Shown: one piece after another, positions 44,364-55,528 of the stretch | Numbering within the stretch: position 1 is the first letter of the stretch | Layout of the letters: every line of letters starts with the position of its first letter | Assembly (NCBI GenBank): GCA_002077045.2 | Contig: KZ111141.1 | Span: 1,326,109-1,390,108, forward strand | DNA from: Rachicladosporium sp. CCFEE 5018 | Lineage: Eukaryota > Ascomycota > Dothideomycetes > Cladosporiales > Cladosporiaceae | DNA length: 64,000 nucleotides | Reading direction: 5' to 3' | Notes under the pieces: model-generated | Seen by the model: only the letters and a program-made list of their open reading frames with translations | What the model was told of the DNA's origin: nothing | Databases searched by the model: none | Made by a program: the position numbers and the translations under genes

Positions 44364-44664
44364 GAGACTGGTTAGTATGGCGGGTGTGTTGGAGCTGTGT
44401 TGGCTCAATTGCTGAGCTCTTCGCTAGTCCTATATTGTCAAGCGCAGCTGGCTGCGGTGACAAGGTCCCATGTTCGATATCCGTCGTGGTTGTCACTACG
44501 AGTAGGTACCGCATGGCTGATCACCGAATTCGCACATGTAATGTGTCATTGAGTTTGCGAATCGCCGGCCTGGCGCATAGGTAAAACGCTTGCATTCAGG
44601 ACGCCTGATAGAAAACTATATACACCACCCCAGAATCAACATAAATCTCACTCCTGCAGCTTGC
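44364..44664. other. Intergenic spacer with tRNA-like fragments
   Basis: Contains a tRNA-Leu-like 5' half at 44564-44606 (listed separately) and, upstream, a D-arm-like GGCTCAATTGCTGAGC near 44402-44417. No complete tRNA can be folded. Confidence 0.4.
44564..44606 (+). repeat. Possible 5'-half relic of a tRNA
   Basis: GCCGGCCTGGCGCATAGGT followed by AAAACGC and CTTGCATTCAGGACGC resembles the acceptor strand, D arm and anticodon arm (CAG, leucine) of a tRNA. The sequence then loses similarity and no T arm follows. It is treated as a relic at low confidence. Confidence 0.3.
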
Positions 44665-46255
44665 TTACATGCCCGGCGAGACCAACATCCCATGCTTCCC
44701 AGCGTCATGCTGCCACCCACCGGCCAGTGCCTCGCCACCAGACTTCTGGGCGTGATCTGCAATTCTCGCCTCAAGCTCCGGCCTGAAATGCCTGATCAGA
44801 CCCTGCACAGGCCACGCGAAAGCCTCACCCAGCGCGCAGATAGTATGTCCCTCCACCTGCTTCGTCAGCTCCTGCATCATGTCGATCTCACGGCTACGTG
44901 CTGTGCCGTTCTCAAAACGCTTCATAATCTGCTCGGTCCACTTGCTGCCCTCTCGGCAGGGTGTGCACTGGCCGCAAGACTCGTGATGGTAGAACTTGGA
45001 TAGTCGGGAGATCGCGCGGACCACATCGGTAGACTGGTCCATGACGATGACCGCTGCTGTGCCGAGACCGGACTGCGAGTCCTTCAGTGCATCGAAGTCC
45101 ATGAGCTGAGTCTCGCAAGTCTTGGCTGGGAGGATGGGAGTCGACGAGCCGCCAGGGATGATAGCCTTGAGGTTGTCCCATCCACCTCGCACGCCACCAC
45201 AGTGCTTCTCGACGAGCTCCTTCAGTGGTATCGACATCTCCTCCTCGACCGTGCAAGGGTTGTTGACGTGACCGGAAATACAGAACAGCTTGGTGCCGCT
45301 GTTCCGCTCACGGCCGAAGCTGTTGAACCAGTTTGCGCCGCGACGAATGATTGTGGGTGCGACAGCAATTGTCTCGACATTCGCAACAGTGGAGGGGCAC
45401 CCGAAGAGGCCAACTGCTGCTGGGAAAGGAGGCTTCAAGCGGGGCTTGCCTGCCTTGCCCTCGAGAGACTCGATGAGAGAAGTCTCTTCACCGCAGACGT
45501 AGGCACCCATACCGCGGTGCATGATGATATCGAAGTCGTAGCCGGAGCCGCACGCGTTCTTACCAATGAGACCGGCATGGTAGGCCTCTTGAATGGCGCG
45601 CTGGAGAACTGTAGCCTCGTGGTAGAACTCGCCGCGGATGTAGATGTATGCCGCTGTGCACTACTTATCGTCAGCACCCAGTGTCGATGCACTGTGAAGA
45701 CATTATACTCACGTTCATCGCACGTCCAGCAACAAGGCATCCCTCGATCAACTTATGCGGGTCCTTCCTCATGATCTCACGATCCTTGCACGTTCCCGGC
45801 TCACCCTCATCAGCGTTCACCACCAGGTATCGCGGCTTCGTGTCGTTCTCCCAGCCCTTGGGGTTCATGAAACTCCACTTCATGCCACTTGGGAAGCCAG
45901 CTCCGCCGCGTCCACGAAGACCTGATGCCTTGATCTCCGAGATGATCCAGTCATGGCCCTTGAGAAGGATCTCTTTCGTCTTGTGCCAGTCACCATACTT
46001 CTGTGCGCTTTTCAGGTCGGCGCCGTGGTGGCCGTACAAATTCTGAAAGATCCGGTCCTGATCTTGGAGACCGCGTTGCCGTTGGACTGGTGGCGCGTCT
46101 TGGACTGTGGCCATGTTGCGCTTCTGCTGTGTGGTGACATCGTTGGCAGGAGGTGTTGGGGAGGTGGTCGTTGTGAGTGTGCGTAGGGCTACCTTGGGAA
46201 GGGCATTGGGGGCGGAGGAGCGGAGCGCCGTCTTGACGGCGGGGGCGGACAGCAT
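44665..46255 (-). CDS. NUO51: NADH:ubiquinone oxidoreductase 51-kDa subunit (complex I, NDUFV1/NuoF)
   Basis: Exon 1 45713-46255 (start [14 protein letters not shown]), intron 45661-45712 (GTGAGT...CTGAC...GTAG), exon 2 44665-45660; 512 residues. It is the flavoprotein that oxidises NADH in the peripheral arm of complex I, in the mitochondrial matrix. The Arg/Ser/Thr-rich N-terminus is a mitochondrial presequence. [13 protein letters not shown] and [15 protein letters not shown] bind [19 protein letters not shown] plus the later HTICALGEA cysteine ligate the N3 4Fe-4S cluster. [28 protein letters not shown] and [11 protein letters not shown] are fully conserved family blocks. The acceptor choice gives [16 protein letters not shown], matching the family. 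Confidence 0.97.
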
Positions 46256-46940
46256 GATTGCAGTGTCGTGATGCAAGTAGGCTCGTGTATAGTGCGGCTT
46301 CGTCGCCTTCGGTCGGTGAACAAGGGTGTTACGTGGTGCAGCGGAAGGGTGTGGTGTGGCAATGGAGTCGATGATGGCCTGCCATCAACCCTAATTACCA
46401 GATCGTGCATTTTGACTGGTCGATGGCCAGATCTCGGGCGATCGCGCTTTTTGGCTTGGCATCACGCCCAGACTACATGTCTTCATTTAGTCGTCAGATC
46501 GATCTTCTCAATCACGGACATCAGTCATACATGCGGTATCTATGTGGACCAGTACATACTTGCTAAGCATGATATAGCAGTGGCGATATCGAAGCCCTGA
46601 TACTGGTGTCCCTACGCTTGATCGAATTCGCCAAGAAGAACACTGTGAGACGCGATCACTGCCTTAGATTTTATACTCCATATACCTACCTAGAGGTGTA
46701 CGGAGCCGTACCTGAGCGAGATCTTGAAAGGTGCAGGAGGGTTTTGGGCAAAGATACGGCCACGGGAGGTAGTCTCATCGATTTGGCACTGATTCCTCTC
46801 CATCACTCCACAGCATCTTCACTCACTCCACCTGCCTACCTTTCTCGTCCATGTTATTCCAGTGCCCGCGACATCTTCCTACATTCCCTCTCCCTCTTCT
46901 CAACATCTTCACAGCATTGTCAAGTACCACCAATACGATC
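46256..46940. other. Divergent promoter region
   Basis: Between the complex I gene and the coiled-coil hypothetical gene. A CCTCTCCATC / TTCTCGTCC pyrimidine-rich leader lies before 46941. No gene is seen. Confidence 0.4.
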
Positions 46941-48128
46941 ATGGCCGCTTCTCAAGACGTCTCTGCCGCATGTGCACCCCTCGATCCCAAGACATCGGGT
47001 CGTAGATACTGGCGCGATCCCATCACGTCCGTTCAGCGCGAGATCTGGCGCCCTGGCGACTCCGACGGAGTACTGGAGGCAGACTACTTCGAGCGCCCAC
47101 CACCCCTGGCTCCTGTGTCCGAGCGATGGCGCCTCTATCAGACTACGCCAGCGAAGCCATTCAAGCACCGCATCTCAGAGCCGCCCAAGAATGTGCTTCT
47201 GGATGATCGAGCGTTGTATGAGGTTCTGACTTCAAATATTCCGAAGTTGGTCGCAGCGAGGGAATGGAGTCATGATCTCAGTGGGCCAGGCAAGCTGAGA
47301 GTCAGGCGGGTGCACCGGGGGCGTTCTGCGTTACCCAATGAGGATGGCGAGATTCCCTCTATTGACTTCGGCGGAAGAGTCGGGAAGTATGTGTTCTGTG
47401 GCGAAAAAGATTATGAAGAAATGAGGTATCGTGAGTTGAGTCCTGAGTGTATCCCGGAACCGCCCGCACCGGTGAGAGACAGCACACCGAAGAAAACCAA
47501 CAGGGGTCACAATCAATTCACGCCGGTAGACCAGTTAGTGCGTTTTGGCGCGCCATCAAAGAGCGAGACTAGGGGTAAGTACAAGCAGCGTGTCAACACT
47601 TTCTTGCGTCGAAGCGCAAGTCCAGTGCGGAATGGTGTTCTCAGTGGTACAGGCCGGGCCAATCGCGTCGCCACGGCTGCAATGGACTATGCTCAACCAC
47701 CGGCGGAAAGTACTGGAGAGGGCTGGGAGAGCATGTGTGTTGAGCAAAACGACGAGAACGCCTTGCTCGGTGAAGGATCACATGACGCGCGAAAGCGTCC
47801 CGCGAGCATCGTAGCGTGTGCCAAACGATACAAAATGGCCGGGATCGCGGAGCCTGTGGACTCCATGATCTCGGAAGATACGGATCGACCCGATGTTGAA
47901 GATGAGGTTTCTGCACTTGCAGAGCCGGTTGGTGGTCCTTTGCCGGGCCCGTTCGCCGAGAGCATACAGGTGCTCGAGGCCGAGCTGATGGAAGCCCATG
48001 AGTATATCTTGAAGCAGGACGAGTACATTGCGACGCAAGATGCCGAGATCGTGCAGCTGAGAAAGCGGTCATCGCTGGTGCAGCGTCCGGCAGACTTGAA
48101 TGCAGCAGTTATGGACGTAGAAGCTTAG
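46941..48128 (+). CDS. Hypothetical protein with C-terminal coiled coil
   Basis: 395 residues from ATG 46941 (MAASQDVSAAC); the frame extends upstream, but this ATG has the better context and follows a pyrimidine-rich leader. The first half contains scattered aromatic and Pro residues (RYWRDPITSVQREIWRPGD, ADYFERPPPLAP). The middle is basic and disordered, and a short coiled coil lies near the end (SIQVLEAELMEAHEYILKQD...AEIVQLRKRS). There are no transmembrane segments or known domains. I do not recognise the family. Confidence 0.7.
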   Translation: MAASQDVSAACAPLDPKTSGRRYWRDPITSVQREIWRPGDSDGVLEADYFERPPPLAPVSERWRLYQTTPAKPFKHRISEPPKNVLLDDRALYEVLTSNIPKLVAAREWSHDLSGPGKLRVRRVHRGRSALPNEDGEIPSIDFGGRVGKYVFCGEKDYEEMRYRELSPECIPEPPAPVRDSTPKKTNRGHNQFTPVDQLVRFGAPSKSETRGKYKQRVNTFLRRSASPVRNGVLSGTGRANRVATAAMDYAQPPAESTGEGWESMCVEQNDENALLGEGSHDARKRPASIVACAKRYKMAGIAEPVDSMISEDTDRPDVEDEVSALAEPVGGPLPGPFAESIQVLEAELMEAHEYILKQDEYIATQDAEIVQLRKRSSLVQRPADLNAAVMDVEA

Positions 48129-48215
48129 GTACTGTTGATGCTGCCGATGGGTAGCATGGTCCAGAGGCCCGTTTGGCATGGCGGCCTGGAGGGCGAGCGG
48201 AAGTAGTGCGATGCC

Positions 48216-49940
48216 TCACCAGTCCAAAGGTCGACCAGCGAGCCCCCGGCGTCGAGCACCGCCTTCATCAGCGAGAAGATATTGCTCCTCGGGTAGTACA
48301 TCGAGAAGAGCTCGAGACTTTCCAGTGGTAGTGAGAAGCACCTTGATGCGGTTCTCAGACCCTGAGATATTCAGGAGAGTCTCGATGAATCTTGTCAACG
48401 GTTTGTCAATGTCGCGATCGTCCACCCATTGTAGACCGTCGATGACGACGAAGAGTATAGTGTCGATCTCGGCCATCAGATCACGCACAACGTCGAGAGC
48501 TAAGGTGAGCGACCCGTCGGTACCGTCAAGCTCCTCCAAGTCCGCGATGCTCAGATTGATCGGATCTTGTGGTCGTAGTGGCAAACATTGAATCAGTTGT
48601 CGAATGAGCGAGTAGACCAATGACACCAATTCCTGCACCTCTCTGCCCATGCCACTGCGTCGTTCAGTCCCCTCCGGCAGCTTACAGAAGTACGAAACGA
48701 CAGGAAGTCGCGTCTTCTCTGCGAAGTCTACAAAACTTACAGCGACTTTCGTCGTTGTGCTCATACCCTCTTGATCAAGATGTGTAGGCCCGGCAATCGC
48801 TAGAAGCTTTTCGTCGGCATTGGTGATGAAGCTCTGCAAGCGTATCGATACCCCTGTGTCGACTGACACACTTGGGGCTGTCTCATGCGGTCCGCGAACA
48901 TCGTGGTAGAGGATGTAGTTTTCGAGATCTCGAGAAGCATCGAGATACTCGTCTCTTCCTGGCAGCTTGAGTTCGATCTTCGCATCACCGAGCAGGAGTC
49001 GCTTAGGCACGTCTTCTAGTTGTCGCACGCTGCGATCAGGAGTCGTGATAGCCGCGCGTTTCTGCTCTAGCCAATCCTCGGCCTGGCCTTCGAGAAGTTC
49101 CATGATATGAGTGGCGATGAAGCTGGTCAAAGACTTGAGTCGTTGGGGTTCCTCCAGCATCAACAGCTCTTTGCGCTGACCTTCTTCAGAGGCCTTGCTC
49201 TCGATACGTCGGACTTGGGCTACTAGCTCGGCTGTCGCTCTTGCTTGGCCAATGGCAAACAATCGTAGATCATCTACTGCCGCCTGGGTCTGCACCGCTG
49301 TCGATTGCGTCTTCTCGACTACCACTCGCGTAGTCCGCTGCTCGGCTGCGATACCCATGCGGGCTTGATGCTCGACTTGGCCAGCAATGATGCTAATGTT
49401 GGCGATCTGGTCCTTGAAGTCATCGAAGAAGTCCTCTCGTAGCGCGTGCAGCACACGTTTCCACTGCTTGTCCAGGTACCAGGACATAGCATCCTTCAGG
49501 AACAGGAAGATATGCGCATAAAGCTTTGCAATCAGCATTTGGATGGCTTCAGTGTTGTAGAGCTGGCAAACGCGAGTGCAGGTTTCGACGACATGGGTAA
49601 TCTCACTCAATGCTTTGCCCAGACCTTGAGCGATCTTCTCGTGGTTCGCACTCGCTTTCATGATCGACTTGGTCGCACCAGAGAAGAGCGACACATACTC
49701 GCTGCCAGTCGGGAGTAGCTCCAGTAGAGTAGCATGGGAGTTGAAGCCGCCAGCCCCTTTGTGAAAGTAGCCCTTAGCCAATCCCCATTTGCCCTTCCGT
49801 CTCGAACAGTCCCACTCTGCCCCGATATCTTCGACTGTTTCGATGACATCGGCTACGCTGGGCGCTCGTCGAGCGAACGCGGCTTTATCGCAGTCGGGTA
49901 ACTTCTCACGGAATGCTTTCCACGCTTTGCTGAGCATCAC
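48216..49940 (-). CDS. DUF7708-type STAND/NLR-like protein lacking a clear P-loop
   Basis: 574 residues, starting MMLSKAWKAFREKLP. The N-terminal 250 residues resemble the helical region found at the N-terminus of fungal NLR/ankyrin proteins (GGFNSHATLLELLPTGSEY...KSIMKASANHEK...ISEITHVVETCTRVCQLY...DFKDQIANISIIAGQVEHQA). It is followed by a coiled segment and an NTPase-like region. Where a Walker A is expected the sequence reads LLAIAGPTHLDQEGMSTTTK, without GxxxxGK[ST]; a Walker-B-like strand is present (TILFVVIDGLQWVDD). The protein ends shortly after, with no repeat domain. It may be a catalytically dead or regulatory STAND relative. It is divergent from the AAA ATPase at 50521. Confidence 0.75.
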   Translation of the reverse strand: MMLSKAWKAFREKLPDCDKAAFARRAPSVADVIETVEDIGAEWDCSRRKGKWGLAKGYFHKGAGGFNSHATLLELLPTGSEYVSLFSGATKSIMKASANHEKIAQGLGKALSEITHVVETCTRVCQLYNTEAIQMLIAKLYAHIFLFLKDAMSWYLDKQWKRVLHALREDFFDDFKDQIANISIIAGQVEHQARMGIAAEQRTTRVVVEKTQSTAVQTQAAVDDLRLFAIGQARATAELVAQVRRIESKASEEGQRKELLMLEEPQRLKSLTSFIATHIMELLEGQAEDWLEQKRAAITTPDRSVRQLEDVPKRLLLGDAKIELKLPGRDEYLDASRDLENYILYHDVRGPHETAPSVSVDTGVSIRLQSFITNADEKLLAIAGPTHLDQEGMSTTTKVAVSFVDFAEKTRLPVVSYFCKLPEGTERRSGMGREVQELVSLVYSLIRQLIQCLPLRPQDPINLSIADLEELDGTDGSLTLALDVVRDLMAEIDTILFVVIDGLQWVDDRDIDKPLTRFIETLLNISGSENRIKVLLTTTGKSRALLDVLPEEQYLLADEGGARRRGLAGRPLDW

Positions 49941-50520
49941 ACCCTCCTTGCGGAGGGATGCATCTTGGAGTTCTCTGGCACTTTGTCAGCCATCGCCGTT
50001 CCAATCCTCGCTGTCGAAGTGCTCACTGCGATCCTGGCTGCCATGGCTCGAAGTATATCCGCCAGTTGCGATCTTCGGCTTCTCGACGTTCCTCTTGCGT
50101 GCATTCATCGATCAAGACATGCTGTAGCCGGCCTTGTGGTCCGTTCGCACGGCCTTCGAGATCCGAGCTGAATGAACGGACAAGTGCCCTCGGCTCCTCG
50201 TCCAACGTTGTGGTCATCCCCAATGTTCTTCATCAAAGTCACTTAAAATACCGACACGGCGGTATCACCGGTATTGATATACTAGTGATCGAGCCAAGCC
50301 AAACGAGGCGCTGATCATGCCACGCGTGCTGCATGGCGTTCGCTACGGGAGTTGTTGGCTGCATCTCAGCCGCAACAAGCCCGTGCAACAGACCAACCCC
50401 TAGCGTAATCCTGCCACCTCCGGGGGGAGAGGTTGCATAGAGATGCTCATAACAACACAACTTGCTCTGCAACCTTGAGTAAACGTGACCAGAGAGTTCC
50501 CAGCATCACTCTTGGTCAAT
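49941..50520. other. Divergent promoter between the STAND-like and AAA genes
   Basis: A 580-base spacer between head-to-head genes; no TATA box or other gene is evident. Confidence 0.4.
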
Positions 50521-53105
50521 ATGCCAGCTCGGGATCGACGTACGCGAACACGACGGCGCCATGGCGGTAGAGGTCGCTCATACAGCCCTCCACCACCACC
50601 GCGGCCTTATCGCACAATACCGCCTCCACCACCGAGATACGACCGTCGTAGAAGTCGATCTCGCTCCGTTGACTATGGACAAAGACCTGTCTATCTTGTG
50701 AGATGCCAGGAGAACCCCACCCCATTCACACCGGACGAGGACTCTGGCGAAAGACCCGATGGTCCACCTCAGGCCCTCGTCCGCTACCGCGCTGTCTACA
50801 AGCATGAGCGCACCGGTGGCATAGTGTACCAGGCGACTTCCACAAAACCTCTCGACCCGCCCAAGGAGGAGTCTCGCCAGGTCGCGTCTGCGTTTGATGT
50901 TGTGACCGAATACTTTACAGTCTATTCGCCACGTCCAGTCGATGGTTGGCAGGATCGCCCACGCTATCCAAGTGTACCTGGAACACCCGTTGCGGGGGAG
51001 GATCGAAATTTCAGCTCGCGAGACGATGACAAGGAAGGGCCACCGAAGCTACAGGTGGCGTCATTGAAGGGTGTCCGCAGGCTTGAGATCCACTCGTCTG
51101 CTATCATTCACGCCCTGCAACAAGTCGTCACGTACTGGCCAGGACTAAATCTGCTAAGCCCGATCTTCTTTTCCACAGAACCACATATATTTCTAGTACA
51201 CCACCTCGAAAAGCTGCGGAAGTTCCGAAACGACCATGCTCCCGGGCATACACTGGACCTCTGCGAGAAAGCTACCGATGTGTATGAGCATCTGGGACTG
51301 CTCGATGACTATTTGGAGGCTGAAGTGATGCCCGGCATCGCGATCGAGCGCGCCAGACACGAGAGAAGCTTCGCCACCTTCGAGTACATGTGGCTCCTGT
51401 TCAAGCCTGGCACAGAAACGCTGGTTAAGTTCAAGGACGACAAGAACCGCAATTTTGTCCCCTTCTGGCGAGGAGGCATCGTGCACAGCATCGACCTAAT
51501 GACCACGGCCAACGACAGATATTGGCAGGTCAAGATAGAAAACCTGACATTTGATGGGACTGCTGTTGGTAAAGGCGAGCTGACGCAGTATATCGACGCA
51601 TTCGAAGGCGAGAGTGCGATCCTGGACATGGACATGATCCCAGCAGACTGGCCAGGACACTCAGAGAACGGCAAGCCGGTGGCTGACGTGCTTCGAGAGA
51701 AGGGTAGACAGGCATTCCGTCTACTCTTACCACGGTGCATGACATCTGTTGGCAAGTCCCTCGAGTTTCCCTACAACGATGTCGATGGGCTTGTTATGGT
51801 CGACATGCGGACTTTCTACACGGACCAACCCGACGAGAGACCGTATGTTATACCCAAAAACCAGATCAAGATTGGCGTCACGGATTGCAATTGCCCGGTC
51901 TGCGAGAAACGAAAAGCTGCTGCCGCGGTCGAGAAGCCTCACGTCGAATTTTCGGAGTTGGACAACCTCGAGATTGGCATGGAACTCACTGACCAGATGA
52001 GCTTTCTCTACAGCAGCAGGTTATATGTCTTTCACTTCGGCTCACGTACATGGGAGCTGCTTGACGTCGAAGATCTAAAGAAAGCACAATTCAAGTCCGA
52101 AGTTTTGGACACCCTCGTCATGCGACCAGAACGTATCAATATGCTCAAAGCTCTGTCGAAGAAATACATGCGCTCGGAGGACGGCAACGAGGATCAACGA
52201 TCTGCGTTCTGGAGTGCAGACTTCATCGAAAACAAAGGCAAATCGCAGATCGTGCTCCTGCACGGCAAACCTGGCGTTGGCAAGACTTACACGGCAGAAT
52301 GCATTGCTGAGTACACGCGGCGTCCTCTGATCACCTTGACATGCGCAGATATCGGCACAGACCCCGAGGAAGTCGAGTTGAACCTCGAGTATCACTTCAC
52401 TTCTGCCCGTGACTGGGGCGCTCTGGTCTTGATCGACGAAGCAGATATTTATATGGAGAAACGTAGTTCGAATGACTTGGTTCGAAACAGTCTCGTCGCT
52501 GGCATCCTGCGAGCCTTGGAAGTATACGAAGGCATGCTGTTCTTGACGACGAATCGCGTTGGTGCTTTTGACGATGCCTTCACAAGCCGGTGAGCACTCT
52601 CATGCAATAGCTAGTGAGCTGGAAGTTACTAACATGCTGCAGAATCCACGTCAAGCTCTACTACAATCCGCTTTCCGACTCGGATCGTCAACGTATATGG
52701 TCGTCATTCATCTCCAAGCTCACTCGCGAGCGCCGCAAAGACATCCGCGTCACAATCGGCGCCAAGGAGTACATCTCCGGCCCGGTCATCAAAGCCCTCG
52801 ATCTCAACGGCCGTGAGATCCGCAATGCGTTCCAGACTGCTGTGGCACTGGCTGAGTATGAAGCTGTGCGTGATGAAGAGGGCACGATCATGGTTGAGGA
52901 GCATCATGTGCAGCAGGTAGCGGAGATGAGCAGAGAGTTCAGACTGTATTTGAATGAGCTGCACAAGGGTGATGAGGAGAAGAGAGCTGCAAGGGCTTTT
53001 GAGCGATTGGATCGGTGGCTAGATGGGAATGAAGTGAATGGAAGTACTGACAGAGGCGGCGGCGCGAAGGACGTGAGGGTCGGTGCCGAGAGGCCGAAGC
53101 GGTAA
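50521..53105 (+). CDS. AAA ATPase with long fungal N-terminal region
   Basis: Exon 1 50521-52589, intron 52590-52642 (GTGAGC...TACTAAC...CAG, a textbook branch site), exon 2 52643-53105; 843 residues. The start is ATG 50521 (MPARDRRTRTRRRHGGRG). An Arg/Ser/Pro-rich N-terminus is followed by the DUF7025-like region of fungal AAA proteins (FEYMWLLFKPGTETLVKF, FDGTAVGKGE). The AAA core has Walker A HGKPGVGKTYTAE (about 580), Walker B ALVLIDEADIYME, sensor 1 GMLFLTTNR and a lid encoded by exon 2 (IHVKLYYNPLSDSDR...NGREIRNAFQTAVALAE). The motifs look catalytically intact. These proteins are abundant in filamentous fungi and mostly uncharacterised. Confidence 0.92.
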
Positions 53106-53458
53106 TGTGAGCGTGAACGTCACTTCCTCCCCATCACTTCTCTGCTGTCACTGCTTCCTCGTCAGTCCATTCGCTTCGTTCCCGACGCAGCCTCACAAAC
53201 TCCACCCCACCGCTTTGCCTCATTTGCTGCGCCTGATTCTCCGCGTCTCTCCTCCGTCGCAGCTAAATCACTCGCGTCTGCCGGTGTTCATCCGTGTAAT
53301 ACCCACCACGCTCAACTTCATACCTGTTGACCGGTCAATAGTCCTTGAGTCTCTTGCGCTCTGAGACGCCGACCTCGAGACGCGTCACGCATGCATCTAC
53401 CATCTCCACGACGGCGGCCACTAGCCCCGCCCCTCTCTAGCGACAACGCTCGAAGTAT
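53106..53458. other. Spacer downstream of the AAA gene
   Basis: Pyrimidine-rich sequence with no supported gene. A GTATGT donor-like site at 53456 may belong to a 5' exon of the orphan frame that follows. Confidence 0.35.
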
Positions 53459-54250
53459 GTGCTTGGGAGGCCTCGCGGAGGCAAGACCAAAAGCACCGTT
53501 TACCCGAAGGATGCCGCTACCTTCAAGGAGGAAATCGGGGCGTACGGCGAGGACTTGGTGGAAGCAATAATCAAGGAATATCAATACAACGTGGACGGCG
53601 AGAGATACACTGCCATAGAGAACATCAACGAGGACTGTGCGCGACATCACGCTAGCACTACTTACCCAAAGAAAGTGAAGGCGCACGCCACGTCAACTCA
53701 TCGAGACCGCCACCCACCACCGTCACCTACTCCCACCGACGCGCTAAGCCAAGACGGCTCAAAAACGGCAGCCAACACATCACAAGAGTGCCCTGCCAAC
53801 CAAAGTGTGGTTTTTTTCGGAGAGCAGCTACAGTCACACATGTCCGTTGCGCGCACGAAGCCAGCAGACGGCATTCTATCCATAACGTGCAACACAGAGA
53901 CTCCGCAAAGTCAATCGAAGGCAGGCAGCGACTGGGAACAGGACGTCGAAGAGATTGATTCGACGGGCATCAAGCGCGGTCCCGCGGATCTCCTAACGAA
54001 TAAGACGACTCGTTGGGCCACAGTGATATCATCATCATCATCATCATCTCATCGTCCGAGCAACAGCGACGAAGCTGAAGCTATTACCAAAACGAAGCGG
54101 GAGGATAATCAGCAAAACGCACACACTCACACATGCCTCGCTGCGTACGCGAAGAACCACGCCGGCGACTTCCAGGACGATCTGAAAGCGCAGGTCGACG
54201 ACGCTGCAAGGCGCACCACTGCTCCCAGACCACTCAGCAGAGCCGAATAG
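53459..54250 (+). CDS. Orphan open frame, doubtful
   Basis: A 263-codon open frame that lacks an ATG in its first 380 bases, so an upstream exon would be needed. The opening (VYPKDAATFKEEIGAYGEDLVEAIIKEYQYNVDGERYTAIENINED) looks protein-like. The rest is low complexity, with a Ser run encoded by an (ATC)n microsatellite at 54028-54053. No family is recognised. It may be a decayed or lineage-specific gene, or not a gene at all. Confidence 0.3.
   Translation: MLGRPRGGKTKSTVYPKDAATFKEEIGAYGEDLVEAIIKEYQYNVDGERYTAIENINEDCARHHASTTYPKKVKAHATSTHRDRHPPPSPTPTDALSQDGSKTAANTSQECPANQSVVFFGEQLQSHMSVARTKPADGILSITCNTETPQSQSKAGSDWEQDVEEIDSTGIKRGPADLLTNKTTRWATVISSSSSSSHRPSNSDEAEAITKTKREDNQQNAHTHTCLAAYAKNHAGDFQDDLKAQVDDAARRTTAPRPLSRAE
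54028..54053. repeat. (ATC)n microsatellite
   Basis: About eight near-perfect ATC/TCA triplets. Confidence 0.8.
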
Positions 54251-55528
54251 ATGAGCTCTTGGGCGCCAACCCCAACTCACCTTGCGCTTACATGGTCCAG
54301 TTCTTAACATCGAAGGACGCCAAGACAATATCAAGGGACTGGAAGGGTCCACCCAATCACCGGTAGATTACCGGCGAAGTTCTCCCCGGCATCGACATCG
54401 AAGGTTGAGATGCAGTAAAGCGGCATGAAGACGATCAAGCAGTGCTCGGAGGGTATCGGGCGGCATACGAGAACGGCTTTGACGCCGCAGAGGATGTGAA
54501 AAGCGCGGCACGAGGTGCCACATCCACTCAACCACCAAGGAATTCAATCTCAAAGGTTGCAGGCGCAACTTTCCCCGCGAGACAAAGCCTCAACGTAAGC
54601 ACGCGTGGCATTACAGCCATGCCCAGAGCTTCGGGGTTTTGCGATTCTTCCTCCGCCTGCCCAATCCTCGAGGAAAAGTCCCGAGCGTGCTCCCGCCGCC
54701 TCATCTGCGCGTAAGCGTGACCATACTGTTGCGCTCGCCGATGATGACGAGATCGTGGTTCCTGGGACGGAGGAATTGAGCAAGAGGACGATTCGTCGCG
54801 GCGTGGGGCGCGATGGGCACACTGGCACAGATCGACCTTTTTCAGGACGTGACGGGCTTGGTGTGACCGAGAAGCACCCAATGGTCTACACTCAAGCAAA
54901 TCCAAAGCAAGCCGAGGGGTTGTACCCAAGGGGGTATATTCAAGGGATTGTACCTAAGGAATCTTACGAAAGGGAACCCAAGGAAACCCGAGAGAACTCA
55001 AAGATCATTGCCTCCATACAGCTTACGGACGAGACGGAGAGTATAAATCAGCCATAATGAGAAGGCTCGTTTCGTAACAACGACCCAGCTTCATAAGTGC
55101 AACACTATCAACGATGTAGTCACAAAGCGGTCCATGCGTACTAGGTATGAAAGCGGTCTACCCATATCCGTGACAGCGTCCTCAAGGCGCCCCAAGCCCA
55201 AGTAAAAGCACTCGAGCGTACTCCAGGCCGATCAAGAAACGTTGCACTGCATAGTATCCCGGTCTCCCGAGAACTCAGACCAGCATGGTGCTATCCTATC
55301 GATTTAACTCAATAGTTCCAAAATGATATCTTCGTCGAGCTTTGCTGTCGAGCTTTGTAAGCGCCTTGGAGCTCTTTGAAGCTCTCCAACGCCCTACTGC
55401 ACCTTATCCGACGTACATCTGATACACTAGATCACTCCTACACGGAATCGACGCGCATGTAAGTGCTTTCCTACATTTCTTCACCTTACAAGGTTCCCAC
55501 GCCACCTTGTGGATCCGAAACGTCCAGC
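54251..55528. other. Gene-poor spacer with scattered open frames
   Basis: Open stretches such as 54605-55057 (containing KRDHTVALADDDEIVVPGTEE) read like part of a protein but have no usable start or neighbours to splice to. A possible 5'-leader intron (GTAAGT at 55459 to about 55491) precedes the arginase-fold gene. Nothing else is seen. Confidence 0.35.

Noticed and set aside
44402..44475. tRNA-like D arm and T-arm-like GGTCCCATGTTCGATATCC
   Set aside because: No acceptor stem or anticodon arm could be matched between them, so no tRNA call is made.
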